A stretch of DNA of 64,000 nucleotides from Candidatus Poribacteria bacterium (GCA_028820635.1 JAPPIG010000051.1:42029-106028); one strand, 5' to 3'; positions 9,041 through 18,137 are shown, counted from the first letter of the stretch. Numbers and translations: made by a program. The notes: generated by a model from the sequence alone, not told the origin.

Positions 9041-9187
9041 GACTAGTAGTCTGTCCAGTCTAAAATTGTAAGTATCAGCAATAGTCGGGAATCGGAGTTC
9101 CCTCCTACAAAGAGCAGGCGGTATTGGTAGGAGCGATCTCCGAATCGCGACCTATACCGCAATTTTAGAGTAGATAGACCACTAGGA
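9041..9187. mobile_element. MITE-like nested inverted repeat
   Basis: Long terminal inverted repeats with 5 mismatches: CTAGTAGTCTGTCCAGTCTA... at the left and its complement at the right, both running into TCTAAAATTG/CAATTTTAGA. Inside lie two facing copies of the GTAGGAGCGA..TCGCGACC palindrome family (9083-9109 and 9127-9152). There is no coding capacity. It is best read as a non-autonomous element or its remnant. Confidence 0.55.
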
Positions 9188-9191
9188 TAAT

Positions 9192-10032
9192 ATGGCAAAA
9201 AGTCTGTTGACAGATTATGCCACCGACATCTCAAAGTTTGTACTCAACGTAAATGATGTTGAAGTCCTCGAAAAATTGACACTGAACAACAGATCGTTAT
9301 AGCACAACGCACCGATAGCACAAAACGTATCCGTGTTAACAACCATGAAGCTATCTTACACATTGAATTGCAACTTCGCGACAGCACACGTAAACCGATG
9401 TGGGCACGAAACGCTGTGTATCACGGATACCTTGTCGGTGAACATCAGATACCTGTCTACTCCAATGTCATCTATTTTCACCCGAATGCTGGTAGGAATG
9501 ACACAGGGGTTTATGAATACAGTTGGCACGGTTATGCATACACGCTACGCTATAAGGTGATACGACTCATTGAGATAGAGGGACAGGCGGTTTTAGAGAC
9601 GCAAGCACCCGGCTTATTGCCTCCACTCCGCTTATGAAACCACCCACGGGGATGGGCATAGAACAATGGGTGCAAGAATGTATTAATGTAACGCGTGATG
9701 CTCCAGTTGATCGAAGGACACAAGCAGATTTACTTTACGGAATCTACCTTTTTGGTGGAATAGTGTATGACTCTGAGTTGTTTAAACGATTTATACCGGA
9801 GGAACTTATGCAAGAATCAAAGACTTATCAATATCTATACAATAAAATCCTTACAGAGACCATGATTAAAAACATTCTGGCGTTATTGGAGTCAAGATTC
9901 CAGGCAGAAGCGGTGAGTGCCCTAACGCCATCACTTCAGAATATTACCGATTTGCAACGACTTGAACAGCTGCATCTCGCTGCTGCTAACGTCCAGAGTC
10001 TTGATGCCTTTGCCCAAATGCTAAGCGAATAG
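9192..10032 (+). pseudogene. Broken Rpn-family nuclease / putative transposase (PD-(D/E)XK)
   Basis: Three frames together give one protein: MAKSLLTDYATDISKFVLN..., then (from about 9278) DTEQQIVIAQRTDSTKRIRV through HIELQLRDSTRKPMWARNAVYHGYL, then (from 9634) MKPPTGMGIEQWVQECINV and LTETMIKNILALLESRF. This is the architecture of the Rpn/PDDEXK recombination-promoting nuclease-like family. A single-base loss near 9277 and a second shift near 9620 break the frame, so it is most likely dead. Two independent sequencing indels are possible but less likely. Confidence 0.75.
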
Positions 10033-10227
10033 AACAATCGGACTAAATAAACGGCTAACCGAATAACCGTTAAAATTTCTGACTTGCTGGTTTGTGATGA
10101 TTTTGCAAATCAGGTTGTATCTTTGGTAAAAGAGAACCAATATCTGCATATTGAGTGAAAACGCTGTGACCGCGTCCTGCGCGGAGACATTAAATCCGCG
10201 TGCTAAAACTGTAAAGAACAAATTACA
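10033..10227. other. Intergenic stretch
   Basis: 195 bases between two decayed genes. I find no convincing open frame, ribosome-binding site or terminator; a weak inverted pair (acggctaacc / ataaccgt) lies at 10050-10069. Confidence 0.4.
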
Positions 10228-11372
10228 ATGGAATACAACCCCACAAAATACCTACTCCTTATATGCGCTGGTATTCTCACGCTGATTCCAAACGGATTTG
10301 CAGCGGATACCCTATCTGTTCCTGCATTTCCCGGTGCGGAGGGTTACGGCGCAAGAACATTATCCTTGACCATGTCTCTGCAAGCTGGAGTATAGATGAG
10401 ACAGTATCTATCTACTATTGCGAAAATGTAACAATTCAATGATGTCTGATATCAGAAAGTTTACGCTTTTCTGGGCACGCCAAAGGTGCACATGGGTTTG
10501 GTGGAATATGGGGATCAAACCGTAGCACGTATCATCATAACCTGTTTGCACACCACAGCAGTCGCACTCCCGCTTTTGCTCGAGGTTGCGGATATAACGA
10601 TTTCAGAAATAATGTGATATACAACTGGGGTTACAACAGTGCCTACGGTGGCGGGAAACAACATGCAGACGATGAGAGGTTTAACTTTACCGTTGTCAAC
10701 ATGGTGGCAAATTACTACAAGCCGGGCCCCGCGACTCGCCCTGGCAAGTGGTCTTACCGCATTGTTAATCCATTCTCGGAAAATTCAGACAACAATTTTG
10801 GCAAATGGTTCGTTGCTGATAATGTTGTTCACGGCAATCCTGCAGTTACTGCTAATAACTGGGACGGTGGTGTGCAGCCTGCGGGTGGCAATTCACATAT
10901 TCCAAAATTAAAACTTGACAAACCTTTTAACGCTGTCCCTATCAACCAGCAAACCGCTGAAGAGGCATACCTTGCTGTTCTTGAGAGTGTAGGCACCTCA
11001 TTGCCCAAACGCGATGCCGTAGACGTGCGCATTGTTGACGAAACCCGTAATGGCTATGCAACTTATGAAGGGGGAATATATAAAAATAGGTGGCCCGTGC
11101 CTGATGCATCGAAAAAATGCGGTATTATTGACTCACAGAAAGATGTTGGTGGGTGGCCCGAACTCAAAAGTCTGCCTGCTCCGCTTGACAGCGATAGTGA
11201 TGGTATGCCCGATGAATGGGAAAAGGGGTACGGGTTTGATCCGAGTGATGCTTCCAATGCCGCAATGGACAACGATGGGTACACTAACATTGAGGAATAT
11301 CTTAACGGCACTGATCCAACAGAGTTTGTGGACTATACAAAGTCCGAAAACAATGTAAACACATTGAAGTAA
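10228..11372 (+). pseudogene. Secreted pectate lyase-like protein, deleted and with a nonsense codon
   Basis: Starts with signal peptide MEYNPTKYLLLICAGILTLI and the polysaccharide lyase hallmark AFPGAEGYGA, then jumps frame at about 10355. The new frame reads NIILDHVSASWSIDE, a lyase core motif normally about 100 residues later, so an internal deletion is likely. A TGA at 10440 interrupts VTIQ/CLISESLRFSGHAKG, where homologues would have Trp. The rest (FGGIWGSNRSTYHHNLFAHH, FRNNVIYNWGYNSAYGGG) runs to 11372 and ends in a Ca-binding DSDSDGMPDEWE.GYGFDP segment. The part from 10614 on is intact but lacks the N-terminal half. Confidence 0.8.
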
Positions 11373-11669
11373 CATAGGTTCGGACGAACTTCACCTACTG
11401 CTTTGTCAAGTGATAATTGATGAGTCTTGTAAAGTAGTCGGGAATCCAAATCAAGAAATCAACGGTATGAACAGAATCAACGCCGAATGCGCGTATGGCA
11501 TTCGGCGCCTGTAGGCGTTCCCCCAAATCAACGCCACATGCCTGTAGGCATCTGTCCAAATCAACGCCGAATGCGCTTTTGGGCATTCGGCGGGTATGAA
11601 TGCCATTTAGACATTCCCCGTGTGGCATTCTGCATTGGTTAGGAAACCGCACCTACCGAGACGAATCGC
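11373..11669. repeat. Cluster of palindromic repeats (family B plus one family E)
   Basis: At least three AATCAACGCC-type stem-loops between 11475 and 11595: CGCCGAATGC/GCATTCGGCG at about 11481-11506, a degenerate copy at 11527-11552, and another at 11559-11592. A further degenerate copy lies at 11598-11632. At 11637-11662 is GGTTAGGAAACCGCACCTACCG, the reverse of the repeat after pdhB. No gene is visible in these 297 bases. Confidence 0.75.
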
Positions 11670-11888
11670 GTTAATTTGGTATTAGAAGTCCCACAAGGGA
11701 TTGAGTTATTTTATTTACCGCCGTATACGCCCGAACTTCAACCTGCTGAACGGCTATGGTCTCTGTTGCGAGAGGTCGTTGAGAATAAGTTTTTACAACT
11801 GTCAGCACTTGAAGAAGTGCTTGTGGAAAGGTGTCGGTGGTTTTCCAAAAATAGAGAGAAGGTGCAGGCACATGTCGGTTTTGAGTAG
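11670..11888 (+). pseudogene. IS630-family transposase, C-terminal remnant
   Basis: About 72 residues matching the end of the DDE_3 domain: LPPYTPELQPAERLWSLLRE contains the third catalytic acid (the E of AERLW). No start codon or N-terminal two thirds is present, and palindromic repeats abut the left side. The 15-base string GTTAATTTGGTATTA occurs at the left edge of the fragment (11670) and again at about 11921, after its stop. Non-functional. Confidence 0.85.
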
Positions 11889-11931
11889 ATTTGCAAAATA
11901 GAAAAACAATATGAATCAAGTTAATTTGGTA

Positions 11932-12786
11932 TTAATTATAGTTGCTACTTAGTGTTGCACTACTTTTATTTAGATCAATTACTTCTATTTGGCCTGCAGC
12001 ATTTATATATTTCTTTTGATCCTTAAGGCTACCCACTTCCTTCCTTAACCTATCTTTCTCTGCTTTTAGATGCTCTATTTCACTCTTCAATATTGCACTA
12101 CTTTTATTCACAAATATATCATCTACTCTGCCTTTAGCACTATTCTGTTTCTTTAACTCTATCTTTTCCTTCTCGAGGTCTTCTACTTCCTTACTTAACA
12201 CATTTTCCTTTGCTTTAAGTCGTTCTACCTCACTTTCCAGAGACTCAACTTCTCTACGCGTAGAGCGTGCCCTTTCCAATAATTCTTTTTCTGCTTTTCC
12301 TGCTTCACTTCTTAGCACCTCGATCTGTTGATGTGCCTTAGTTATTTCTGCTTCAAGTCGTGTTACCTCACTTTCCATGAAGTCAGTTTTTTGACGCGCA
12401 TCGCGTCCCTTCGCCAATAATGCCTGTTCTGCTTTCTCTGCTTTCTCAATTCCTTCAATAAGTTTTGTTTTACGCGATTCAAGCGACGATATTTCAATAT
12501 CTAAATAGCTTAAGTGTAATTGTTTAAGCTCCATAATCGCATCATCAACCGGACACTTAAAGAATTCTTTATTTGGAGATACACGGCAATAAGCGAGTTT
12601 AAAATGTATATCCTTTTCAAGTTTTATATACCACTCACAATATAGGGCATAAGCAACCTCAAATTGGTACGGAGCGGCAGTTTCTCGTGAGAGTTGTTTC
12701 GCTCGGGCCTCGGCGAGACCGCCTGTCTGGCCAATTTTTACTAAGCCTTGATTTCCTTCATTCGTAAGAATATAGACACATCCCAT
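11932..12786 (-). CDS. GIY-YIG-type (T5orf172/Mug113-like) nuclease domain with long coiled coil
   Basis: 284 residues. The N-terminus GCVYILTNEGNQGLVKIGQT, then AEARAKQLSRETAAPYQFEV and EKDIHFKLAYCRV...KEFFKC, is the T5orf172/Mug113 version of the GIY-YIG fold (Y-I-L ... K-I-G). After residue about 95, heptad-rich segments dominate (ELKQLHLSYLDIEISSLESR; LESEVERLKAKENVLSKEVE), giving a coiled coil of about 180 residues. AAGGAG lies 6-7 bases before the ATG. Its function is unknown; such proteins occur on phages, mobile elements and defence loci. It lies downstream of the three tandem PD-(D/E)XK genes but 223 bases away. Confidence 0.8.
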   Translation of the reverse strand: MGCVYILTNEGNQGLVKIGQTGGLAEARAKQLSRETAAPYQFEVAYALYCEWYIKLEKDIHFKLAYCRVSPNKEFFKCPVDDAIMELKQLHLSYLDIEISSLESRKTKLIEGIEKAEKAEQALLAKGRDARQKTDFMESEVTRLEAEITKAHQQIEVLRSEAGKAEKELLERARSTRREVESLESEVERLKAKENVLSKEVEDLEKEKIELKKQNSAKGRVDDIFVNKSSAILKSEIEHLKAEKDRLRKEVGSLKDQKKYINAAGQIEVIDLNKSSATLSSNYN

Positions 12787-13009
12787 GTTTTACTCCTTAA
12801 TAATTCTTTTAATTTAAAAAGGTAATCTGATCGTTCCTAAGTTTTTCTTGCTAATACCTTGTTATGAGCAGTAGCGACTTAGGTTTACATTTCAAACACC
12901 GTTATTGCATATATCAAAGAGATTTTTTGTGTTAATGTCAAAACTCCATATCAACAGTATCGTATTCAGTATCAATTACTTGTCCACAGAAACGCGGATC
13001 AAGGCAATA
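12787..13009 (-). other. Intergenic region with dnaK-tail-like remnant
   Basis: Read leftward from 13012, the TGA stop of the next gene is followed in the same frame by a 23-codon open stretch. It contains GQVIDTEYDTVD, similar to the DnaK C-terminal [13 protein letters not shown], and ends at a TGA near 12943. It has no start codon and looks like a degenerate copy of the dnaK 3' end. The remaining bases to 12787 hold no gene that I recognise. Confidence 0.55.
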
Positions 13010-13615
13010 TCACGCCTTTTGTGTTACCATACTGGAGAGGATTCCGAGAATTCTGTCACACCGCTCAATTGTATAAGTTGACATATCAATATGCAAACAT
13101 TTTCCCTCCAATTTGAGGAACAGCCAATCTATTCCTGTCGTGGAAGCCCCATAAACGCATGAGATATCATTTCCTCTTTCTGCGTTAAAGCGTTGAGCAG
13201 CGAGCATCTCGGCGACACACTGACCCATACCAAGTTTCAGGTCATCCTTTTTCGCTTCAACAAGAACGATGACAGGTGCCTGTAACAAATGCTGCACTGG
13301 CGACAAGCTTACTAAAAAATCGCACACCCCGGTTAATCCACTTTCCTCGTCAACACTGAACTCAATACCAGAGAAAAAGCTGATGCGGTGCTCGAATTGC
13401 TCTCGGAGTTCGAACAGGATATCAGCAACAATCAGTTCTGATTTCGCCTTTTCAGTACCTATGGCGATGGCTAACTGCACCTTTTTGGTTAACACTTCTG
13501 TGAGATAGCTACTTGGAACTATTGTTTCTATTTCAGCAAAAAGTGCCGCGGATTCAACGATTTCTAATTGAAACGTCGTTACCACTGTTTCCAGCGTCCA
13601 ATTGCTATAAGCCAT
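13010..13615 (-). CDS. Uncharacterised PD-(D/E)XK-like protein, tandem copy 1
   Basis: 201 residues, one of three tandem paralogues of equal length. The core resembles a PD-(D/E)XK nuclease: E60, GVCDF with D99, IVLVEAK with E120 and K122, and Q132 in GQCVAEM. Similar stand-alone proteins are common in cyanobacteria and other multicellular-type genomes without known function. The start at 13615 has an AGGAGG site; the frame is open to 13729 but that would run into the neighbour. It lies 110 bases downstream of copy 2. It is the most diverged copy (KKDDLKLGM where the others read KNLDLKLGL). Confidence 0.75.
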   Translation of the reverse strand: MAYSNWTLETVVTTFQLEIVESAALFAEIETIVPSSYLTEVLTKKVQLAIAIGTEKAKSELIVADILFELREQFEHRISFFSGIEFSVDEESGLTGVCDFLVSLSPVQHLLQAPVIVLVEAKKDDLKLGMGQCVAEMLAAQRFNAERGNDISCVYGASTTGIDWLFLKLEGKCLHIDMSTYTIERCDRILGILSSMVTQKA

Positions 13616-13725
13616 ATCTGTTCCTCCTGAAAACTGTGAAAATGTGCCCCGTTTCATCTTCTCATTTGTCTCAACACCCCTGCTATCCGCAAGTTTAGCA
13701 GTTCCCTTGCCAATCCTGTCTATGG

Positions 13726-14331
13726 TCACGCCTTTTGTGCCACCATACTGGAGAGGATACCGAGGATTCTGTCACACCGCGCGATTTGGTAGGTTGCCAT
13801 ATCAAGTTGCAGGCACTTTCCTTGCAACTTGAGGAATAACCATTCAACCCCTGTTGTGCTTGCGCCATAAACTGTAGAGATGTCATTTCCTTTCTCAGCA
13901 TTAAATCTTTGGGCAGCGATCATCTCAGCGATACACTGTCCAAGCCCAAGTTTTAAGTCAAGATTTTTTGCTTCAACAAGGATGACGACAGGTGCTTCCA
14001 AGTAAAATTGGTTTGGTGATAGACTTACTAAAAAATCACACACCCCTGTTAAACCCGATTCTACATCTACATTGAAGTCAATACCAGAGAAGAAACTTAT
14101 GCGGCGATCGAAATGTTCAAGGAGTTCAACGATCACATCTGCGACAATCAGTTCCGACCGCGCTTTCTCGGTGCCGATAGCGGTAGCTAAAGCAGCTTTT
14201 TTTGCTAATGCAGTCGTCAGATGGTCACTTGGAGGAACCGATTCAACTTCTGAAAAAAGCCCTATAGTGTCAATCTTTTCAAGTTGGAACATTGGCACTA
14301 CAGATTCTAAGGTAAACTCACTATAAGCCAT
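13726..14331 (-). CDS. Uncharacterised PD-(D/E)XK-like protein, tandem copy 2
   Basis: 201 residues, same architecture as its neighbours (GLTGVCDFLVSLSP, VILVEAKNLDLKLGLGQCIA). The opening MAYSEFTLESVVPMFQLEKI is shared across the family. A GGGAG site lies about 10 bases before the ATG. Between this gene and copy 3 lies a remnant of the dnaK 3' end, indicating tandem duplication of a dnaK-tail/gene unit. No biochemical role is known; the intact D...ExK...Q suggests a metal-dependent nuclease fold. Confidence 0.75.
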   Translation of the reverse strand: MAYSEFTLESVVPMFQLEKIDTIGLFSEVESVPPSDHLTTALAKKAALATAIGTEKARSELIVADVIVELLEHFDRRISFFSGIDFNVDVESGLTGVCDFLVSLSPNQFYLEAPVVILVEAKNLDLKLGLGQCIAEMIAAQRFNAEKGNDISTVYGASTTGVEWLFLKLQGKCLQLDMATYQIARCDRILGILSSMVAQKA

Positions 14332-14477
14332 TGATAAAATCTCCCGTGTAGCACCAGGGAAGTTGTAATTCAGAGGTATCGCCTAACTTTCATCTTTCTT
14401 TTCATCTTCGTCAACGACTTCGTATTCAGCATCAATCACATCGCCACCGTAATTTGGGTGACACAGTCAAGACCCTA
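14332..14477 (-). pseudogene. dnaK 3'-end remnant between tandem copies
   Basis: Read leftward from about 14450 to 14388 the sequence encodes [20 protein letters not shown] and a stop, almost the same as the DnaK tail [19 protein letters not shown] at 15126-15185. It has no start codon and stops precede it in frame. About 57 bases downstream copy 2 begins, which mimics the dnaK-to-copy-3 junction. Confidence 0.75.
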
Positions 14478-15083
14478 TCACGCATCTTGTGATACCATGC
14501 CTGTCAGTATACCGAGGATTCTGTCACATCGCTCAATCGTATAGGTTGACATATCAAGTTGCAGGCACTTTCCTTCTAACTTGAGGAATAACCACTCAAC
14601 TCCTGTTGTGCTTGCGCCATAAACTGTAGAGATGTCATTTCCTTTTTCAGCATTAAAACGTTGTGCGGCAAGCATCTCTGCAACACACTGCCCAAGTCCA
14701 AGCTTCAAGTCGAGATTTTTTGCTTCAACAAGGATAATGATAGGTGCTTCTAAATAAAATTGTTCAGGCGATAGACTCACTAAAAAATCACACACGCCAG
14801 TCAACCCTTTTTCAGCGTCAACATTGAATTCAATCCCAGAAAACAGACTAATGCTATGATCAAAGTGTTGAAGAAGGTCAACGAGTACATCAGCAACAAT
14901 TAGTTCCGATCGCGCTTTTTCGGTGCCGATGGCGGTAGCTAATGATGCCTTCCGCGCTAAACCCATCGTGAGATACGTACTTGGCTCCACTGGTTCTATT
15001 TCAGAGAAGAGTCCAAAAGACCGAACCGTATCAAGATGAAACGTTTTCTGTGCGGTCTCTAAGGTAAAGTCACTATAAGGCAT
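14478..15083 (-). CDS. Uncharacterised PD-(D/E)XK-like protein, tandem copy 3
   Basis: 201 residues, directly downstream of dnaK (42 bases between dnaK stop and ATG), so probably read in part from the dnaK transcript. Motifs are GLTGVCDFLVSLSP and IIILVEAKNLDLKLGLGQCV. An AGAGGTG site precedes the ATG. It is very close to copy 2 in the central half and more different at the N-terminus (FHLDTVRSFGLFSEIEPVEP). It may be the founder copy, since it keeps the junction to intact dnaK. Confidence 0.75.
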   Translation of the reverse strand: MPYSDFTLETAQKTFHLDTVRSFGLFSEIEPVEPSTYLTMGLARKASLATAIGTEKARSELIVADVLVDLLQHFDHSISLFSGIEFNVDAEKGLTGVCDFLVSLSPEQFYLEAPIIILVEAKNLDLKLGLGQCVAEMLAAQRFNAEKGNDISTVYGASTTGVEWLFLKLEGKCLQLDMSTYTIERCDRILGILTGMVSQDA

Positions 15084-15125
15084 AATAACACCTCTTGGAT
15101 AGAAGCAGGTGGTTAGTGGGACTGC

Positions 15126-17048
15126 CTACTCCTTGTCCTTATTCTCATCTTCGTCAACGACTTCATATTCAGCGTCAACTACATCTTCAGGTGGAGCATC
15201 TTCAGAAGTGGCATCTTCTGGGGCAGCACCCTGATCAGCATCAGCGGCCTGTTGATAGAGTTGTGCTGAAGCCTCATGCCATATCTGCATCAGGTCATCA
15301 GTAGCAGATTTTATCTCAGCACTGTTGTTCGCTTCCAGTGCCTGCTTGACGCGTTCAACACCAGCGTTAACCTTTTCCTTAGTCGCATCGTCCACCTTGT
15401 CACCGAATTCCTTCAGGTTTTTCTCAGTTTCATAGACTAAAGAATCAGCGCGGTTGCGTGTCTCAACTTCTTCTCGCTTCTGTTTATCCTCTTCAGCGTG
15501 TGCTTCGGCATCTTTCATCATCTGTTCGATTTCCGCATCGCTAAGTCCGGAGGAAGCAGTAATCGTAATCTTCTGTTCCTTGCCCGTTGCTGTATCCTTG
15601 GCAGATACGTTGAGAATACCGTTCGCATCAATATCAAATGTGACCTCAATTTGCGGAACGCCTCTGGGAGCTGGTGGAATATCGCCCAGTCGGAATCTGC
15701 CAATTGTTTTGTTGTAAACTGCCTGTTCCCGTTCACCTTGAAGGACATGCACATCAACAGCAGTTTGACTGTCTTCCGCAGTTGTGAACTTCTCGGATTT
15801 CTTTGTTGGAATCGTGGTATTCTTTTCGATTAACCGCGTAAACATACCACCGAGTGTTTCAATACCGAGTGAAAGCGGCGTAACATCCAATAGCAATATG
15901 TCTTTGACTTCTTCATCACCAGCGAGCACACCACCTTGAATAGCTGCACCAACAGCAACAACTTCGTCTGGATTGACACCTTTGTGTGGTTCTTTTCCGA
16001 AGAGATCTTGGACAGCCTCCTGTACTTTTGGCATCCGTGTTTGCCCACCAACGAGTATAACTTCGTCAATTTCAGAAGGTTGTATTTCGGCATCGGTGAG
16101 TGCTTGTCGGCACGGTTCAAGGGAACGTTGGACCAAATCATCCGTTATTTGTTCCAGTTTTGCGCGCGTGAGTGTTAAATTAAGGTGCTTGGGACCGCTG
16201 GCATCGCTCGTAATAAAGGGCAGATTAATATCTGTCTGTTGCGTGCTGGAAAGTTCACACTTTGCCGTTTCTGCTGCCTCTTTCAGGCGTTGCAGTGCCA
16301 TCTGGTCGCTACGCAGATCAATACCTTGGCTACTGAGAAATTCCTGTGCCATCCAATCAATAACCGATTGGTCAAAATCATCTCCACCGAGGCGTGTATC
16401 GCCATTTGTGCTTTTTACTTCAAACACACCATCTCCGATTTCCAGAATAGAGATGTCAAACGTACCACCACCAAGGTCGTAAACAGCGATTTTCTTGTCA
16501 CCTTCATTTTGCAATCCGTAAGCGAGTGAAGCAGCGGTCGGTTCATTGATAATCCGCTGAACTTCTAAACCTGCGATTTTACCCGCATCTGCTGTCGATT
16601 GGCGTTGCGAATCGTTGAAGTAAGCAGGTACAGTGACGACCGCTTGTGTGACTTCTTCCCCAAGGTATGCCTCAGCGGTTTCCTTCATTTTTCGCAGAAC
16701 CATCGCGGATATTTCGGGTGCCGAGTACTCTTTGCCATCAATGTTTACAACAACATCACCATCTTTGTCGCTTTTTAATTCATAAGGCACGCGAGATGTA
16801 TCGTCTCCAAGTTCGTTATATTTTCGTCCCATGAACCGTTTAATAGAAAAAATTGTATTTTCAGGATTTGTGATGGCTTGTCTTTTGGCTACTTGCCCAA
16901 CGGGACGCTCCCCTTCTTTGGTGAAACCGACAACTGAAGGAGTCGTCCGATTTCCCTCGGTATTTTCAATCACCTTCGCATCGCCACTCTCTAAAACAGC
17001 AACACAAGAATTTGTTGTTCCTAAATCAATTCCAATTACTTTACCCAT
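15126..17048 (-). CDS. dnaK: Hsp70 chaperone DnaK
   Basis: 640 residues, full length. ATP-dependent protein-folding chaperone of the cytoplasm working with DnaJ and GrpE. Seen: [19 protein letters not shown] at the N-terminus, [34 protein letters not shown], the linker [14 protein letters not shown] and substrate-domain [18 protein letters not shown]. The acidic tail ends [16 protein letters not shown], the usual DnaK end. grpE and dnaJ sit about 41 kb away in this window rather than adjacent. There is no CIRCE element upstream. GGAG lies 8-9 bases before the ATG. Confidence 0.98.
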   Translation of the reverse strand: MGKVIGIDLGTTNSCVAVLESGDAKVIENTEGNRTTPSVVGFTKEGERPVGQVAKRQAITNPENTIFSIKRFMGRKYNELGDDTSRVPYELKSDKDGDVVVNIDGKEYSAPEISAMVLRKMKETAEAYLGEEVTQAVVTVPAYFNDSQRQSTADAGKIAGLEVQRIINEPTAASLAYGLQNEGDKKIAVYDLGGGTFDISILEIGDGVFEVKSTNGDTRLGGDDFDQSVIDWMAQEFLSSQGIDLRSDQMALQRLKEAAETAKCELSSTQQTDINLPFITSDASGPKHLNLTLTRAKLEQITDDLVQRSLEPCRQALTDAEIQPSEIDEVILVGGQTRMPKVQEAVQDLFGKEPHKGVNPDEVVAVGAAIQGGVLAGDEEVKDILLLDVTPLSLGIETLGGMFTRLIEKNTTIPTKKSEKFTTAEDSQTAVDVHVLQGEREQAVYNKTIGRFRLGDIPPAPRGVPQIEVTFDIDANGILNVSAKDTATGKEQKITITASSGLSDAEIEQMMKDAEAHAEEDKQKREEVETRNRADSLVYETEKNLKEFGDKVDDATKEKVNAGVERVKQALEANNSAEIKSATDDLMQIWHEASAQLYQQAADADQGAAPEDATSEDAPPEDVVDAEYEVVDEDENKDKE

Positions 17049-17077
17049 TTTTAATCTCCAATAGAATAAATTGTATT

Positions 17078-17105
17078 ATTTTATATAGTGCAATATCTGT
17101 GCCAA
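17078..17105 (-). promoter_or_regulatory. Possible dnaK promoter
   Basis: Read leftward: TTGGCA (17105-17100), a 16-base spacer, TAAAAT (17083-17078), then 29 bases to the dnaK ATG at 17048. No CIRCE inverted repeat (TTAGCACTC-N9-GAGTGCTAA) is present, so HrcA control is not supported. Confidence 0.4.
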
Positions 17106-17189
17106 CATTGACCTATTAAATTATAGTCAAATCTGAAATATCTCTATACAATAACTTGTGGACAAAGATGCCATAAACACATTCGGCAT

Positions 17190-17256
17190 TGATTGGGTCC
17201 CTGCCCAATAGTTTCATATCAAGAAATGACGAGGCACAGGGACCTCGCCCTACAAA
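17190..17256. repeat. Palindromic repeat, family C
   Basis: TGGGTCCCTGCCCAATA (17194-17210) faces GAGGCACAGGGACCTCGCCC (17231-17250) followed by TACA. The second arm is the reverse complement of a repeat at 54586-54612 after bamA. Located in the 279-base gap between dnaK and the LamG gene. Confidence 0.6.
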
Positions 17257-17327
17257 TAGGCTATAGTTCTACGCTGCAGACAAGTCAAATTGGCAGTTTT
17301 ACTCCAAGAAAGTATTAATAATGTCTG

Positions 17328-18137
17328 TCAATTTGACACACTACGTATATTATACTTTTGTTTCAGAATGCCCCATTTTGTTGATAACTTATCAGTTGCT
17401 TCAACTGATAAAGCATCCGCAATACCTTCCTGGAGCTCTTTAATTTCATTTTGAGAAAGCCCGCGGTTAAACATAGCAAACTCATCCATATCGCCATTAT
17501 AGTAGCGGTTTAATCTAAACGGTTCTTCAGTTCCAAGCAGCAACGGTGATTCAACAGGAACTAATTTGCCATCTTGCTTCGGATGATCGATTAGCACTTC
17601 ACCATCAAGATATACCGTCCACCATTCTCCATGTTGAAACGAAATAGCAACGTGCTGCCATTTATCTTTGACAACCTTGGGGGGACTCTGTGCAGGCACT
17701 TTACGTCCACTTGTTAATCTCCATCCCATCCATATAAAACCGTTTGGATGGAGAAGTATTTCAAAAAACTCTTCGACATCAGGGCCTTTTGCAGCAATCA
17801 GTTGCCATGTGCCGGGACCTGCTTCTAAAGTAGGGCGAATCCACGCACAAATGGTGATCCCATCGGTAAATTGGAATTGATGGGAATGAACGACCCGAAC
17901 AATTCCGTTCTTACCACCAAAATTTAGACCTTTACCAAATTTGCCGTTGGTCCAGTCTGTGTCTCCTTCTAATTTTCCATCTTGTTTGTTTCCAGATTGA
18001 TCTGTGACGGTTTTACCCGCGCCATCTTCAAAGTCAAAATAAACGACTAACCCTTCCAATTCTTCAGCTGTGCTGCTAATTTGAAAACTCGCTGCCAGAA
18101 ATACAGTTGTAAAGAACATAACTATAAAATTTCGCAT
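17328..18137 (-). CDS. Secreted LamG/concanavalin A-like protein with C-terminal KWG motif
   Basis: 269 residues. Signal peptide at 1-22 (MRNFIVMFFTTVFLAASFQI), then one LamG domain: GLVVYFDFEDGAGKTVTDQS, ITICAWIRPTLEAGPG, WQHVAISFQHGEWWTVYLDG and FRLNRYYNGDMDEFAMFNRG. Such domains bind glycans or matrix. The tail KLSTKWGILK (250-259) matches the ends of four other secreted proteins in this window. ATG 18137 is chosen over the open upstream frame because of the AGAGGTG site and the signal peptide. Single gene, downstream of the dioxygenase gene. Confidence 0.85.
   Translation of the reverse strand: MRNFIVMFFTTVFLAASFQISSTAEELEGLVVYFDFEDGAGKTVTDQSGNKQDGKLEGDTDWTNGKFGKGLNFGGKNGIVRVVHSHQFQFTDGITICAWIRPTLEAGPGTWQLIAAKGPDVEEFFEILLHPNGFIWMGWRLTSGRKVPAQSPPKVVKDKWQHVAISFQHGEWWTVYLDGEVLIDHPKQDGKLVPVESPLLLGTEEPFRLNRYYNGDMDEFAMFNRGLSQNEIKELQEGIADALSVEATDKLSTKWGILKQKYNIRSVSN

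Noticed and set aside
10614-11372. Independent 252-residue secreted gene
   Set aside because: The upstream sequence in the same frame is lyase core (SGHAKGAHGFGGIWGSNRST) and a signal peptide lies further up in another frame; this is the tail of a broken gene.
11470-11640. CRISPR array
   Set aside because: The repeats are self-complementary, diverged and not separated by regular unique spacers, and no cas gene is present.
12943-13012. Stop-codon readthrough giving copy 1 of the tandem family a 23-residue extension
   Set aside because: The extension resembles a degraded dnaK tail, the equivalent region after copy 3 is out of frame with extra stops, and copy 2 lacks it. It is better explained by duplication.
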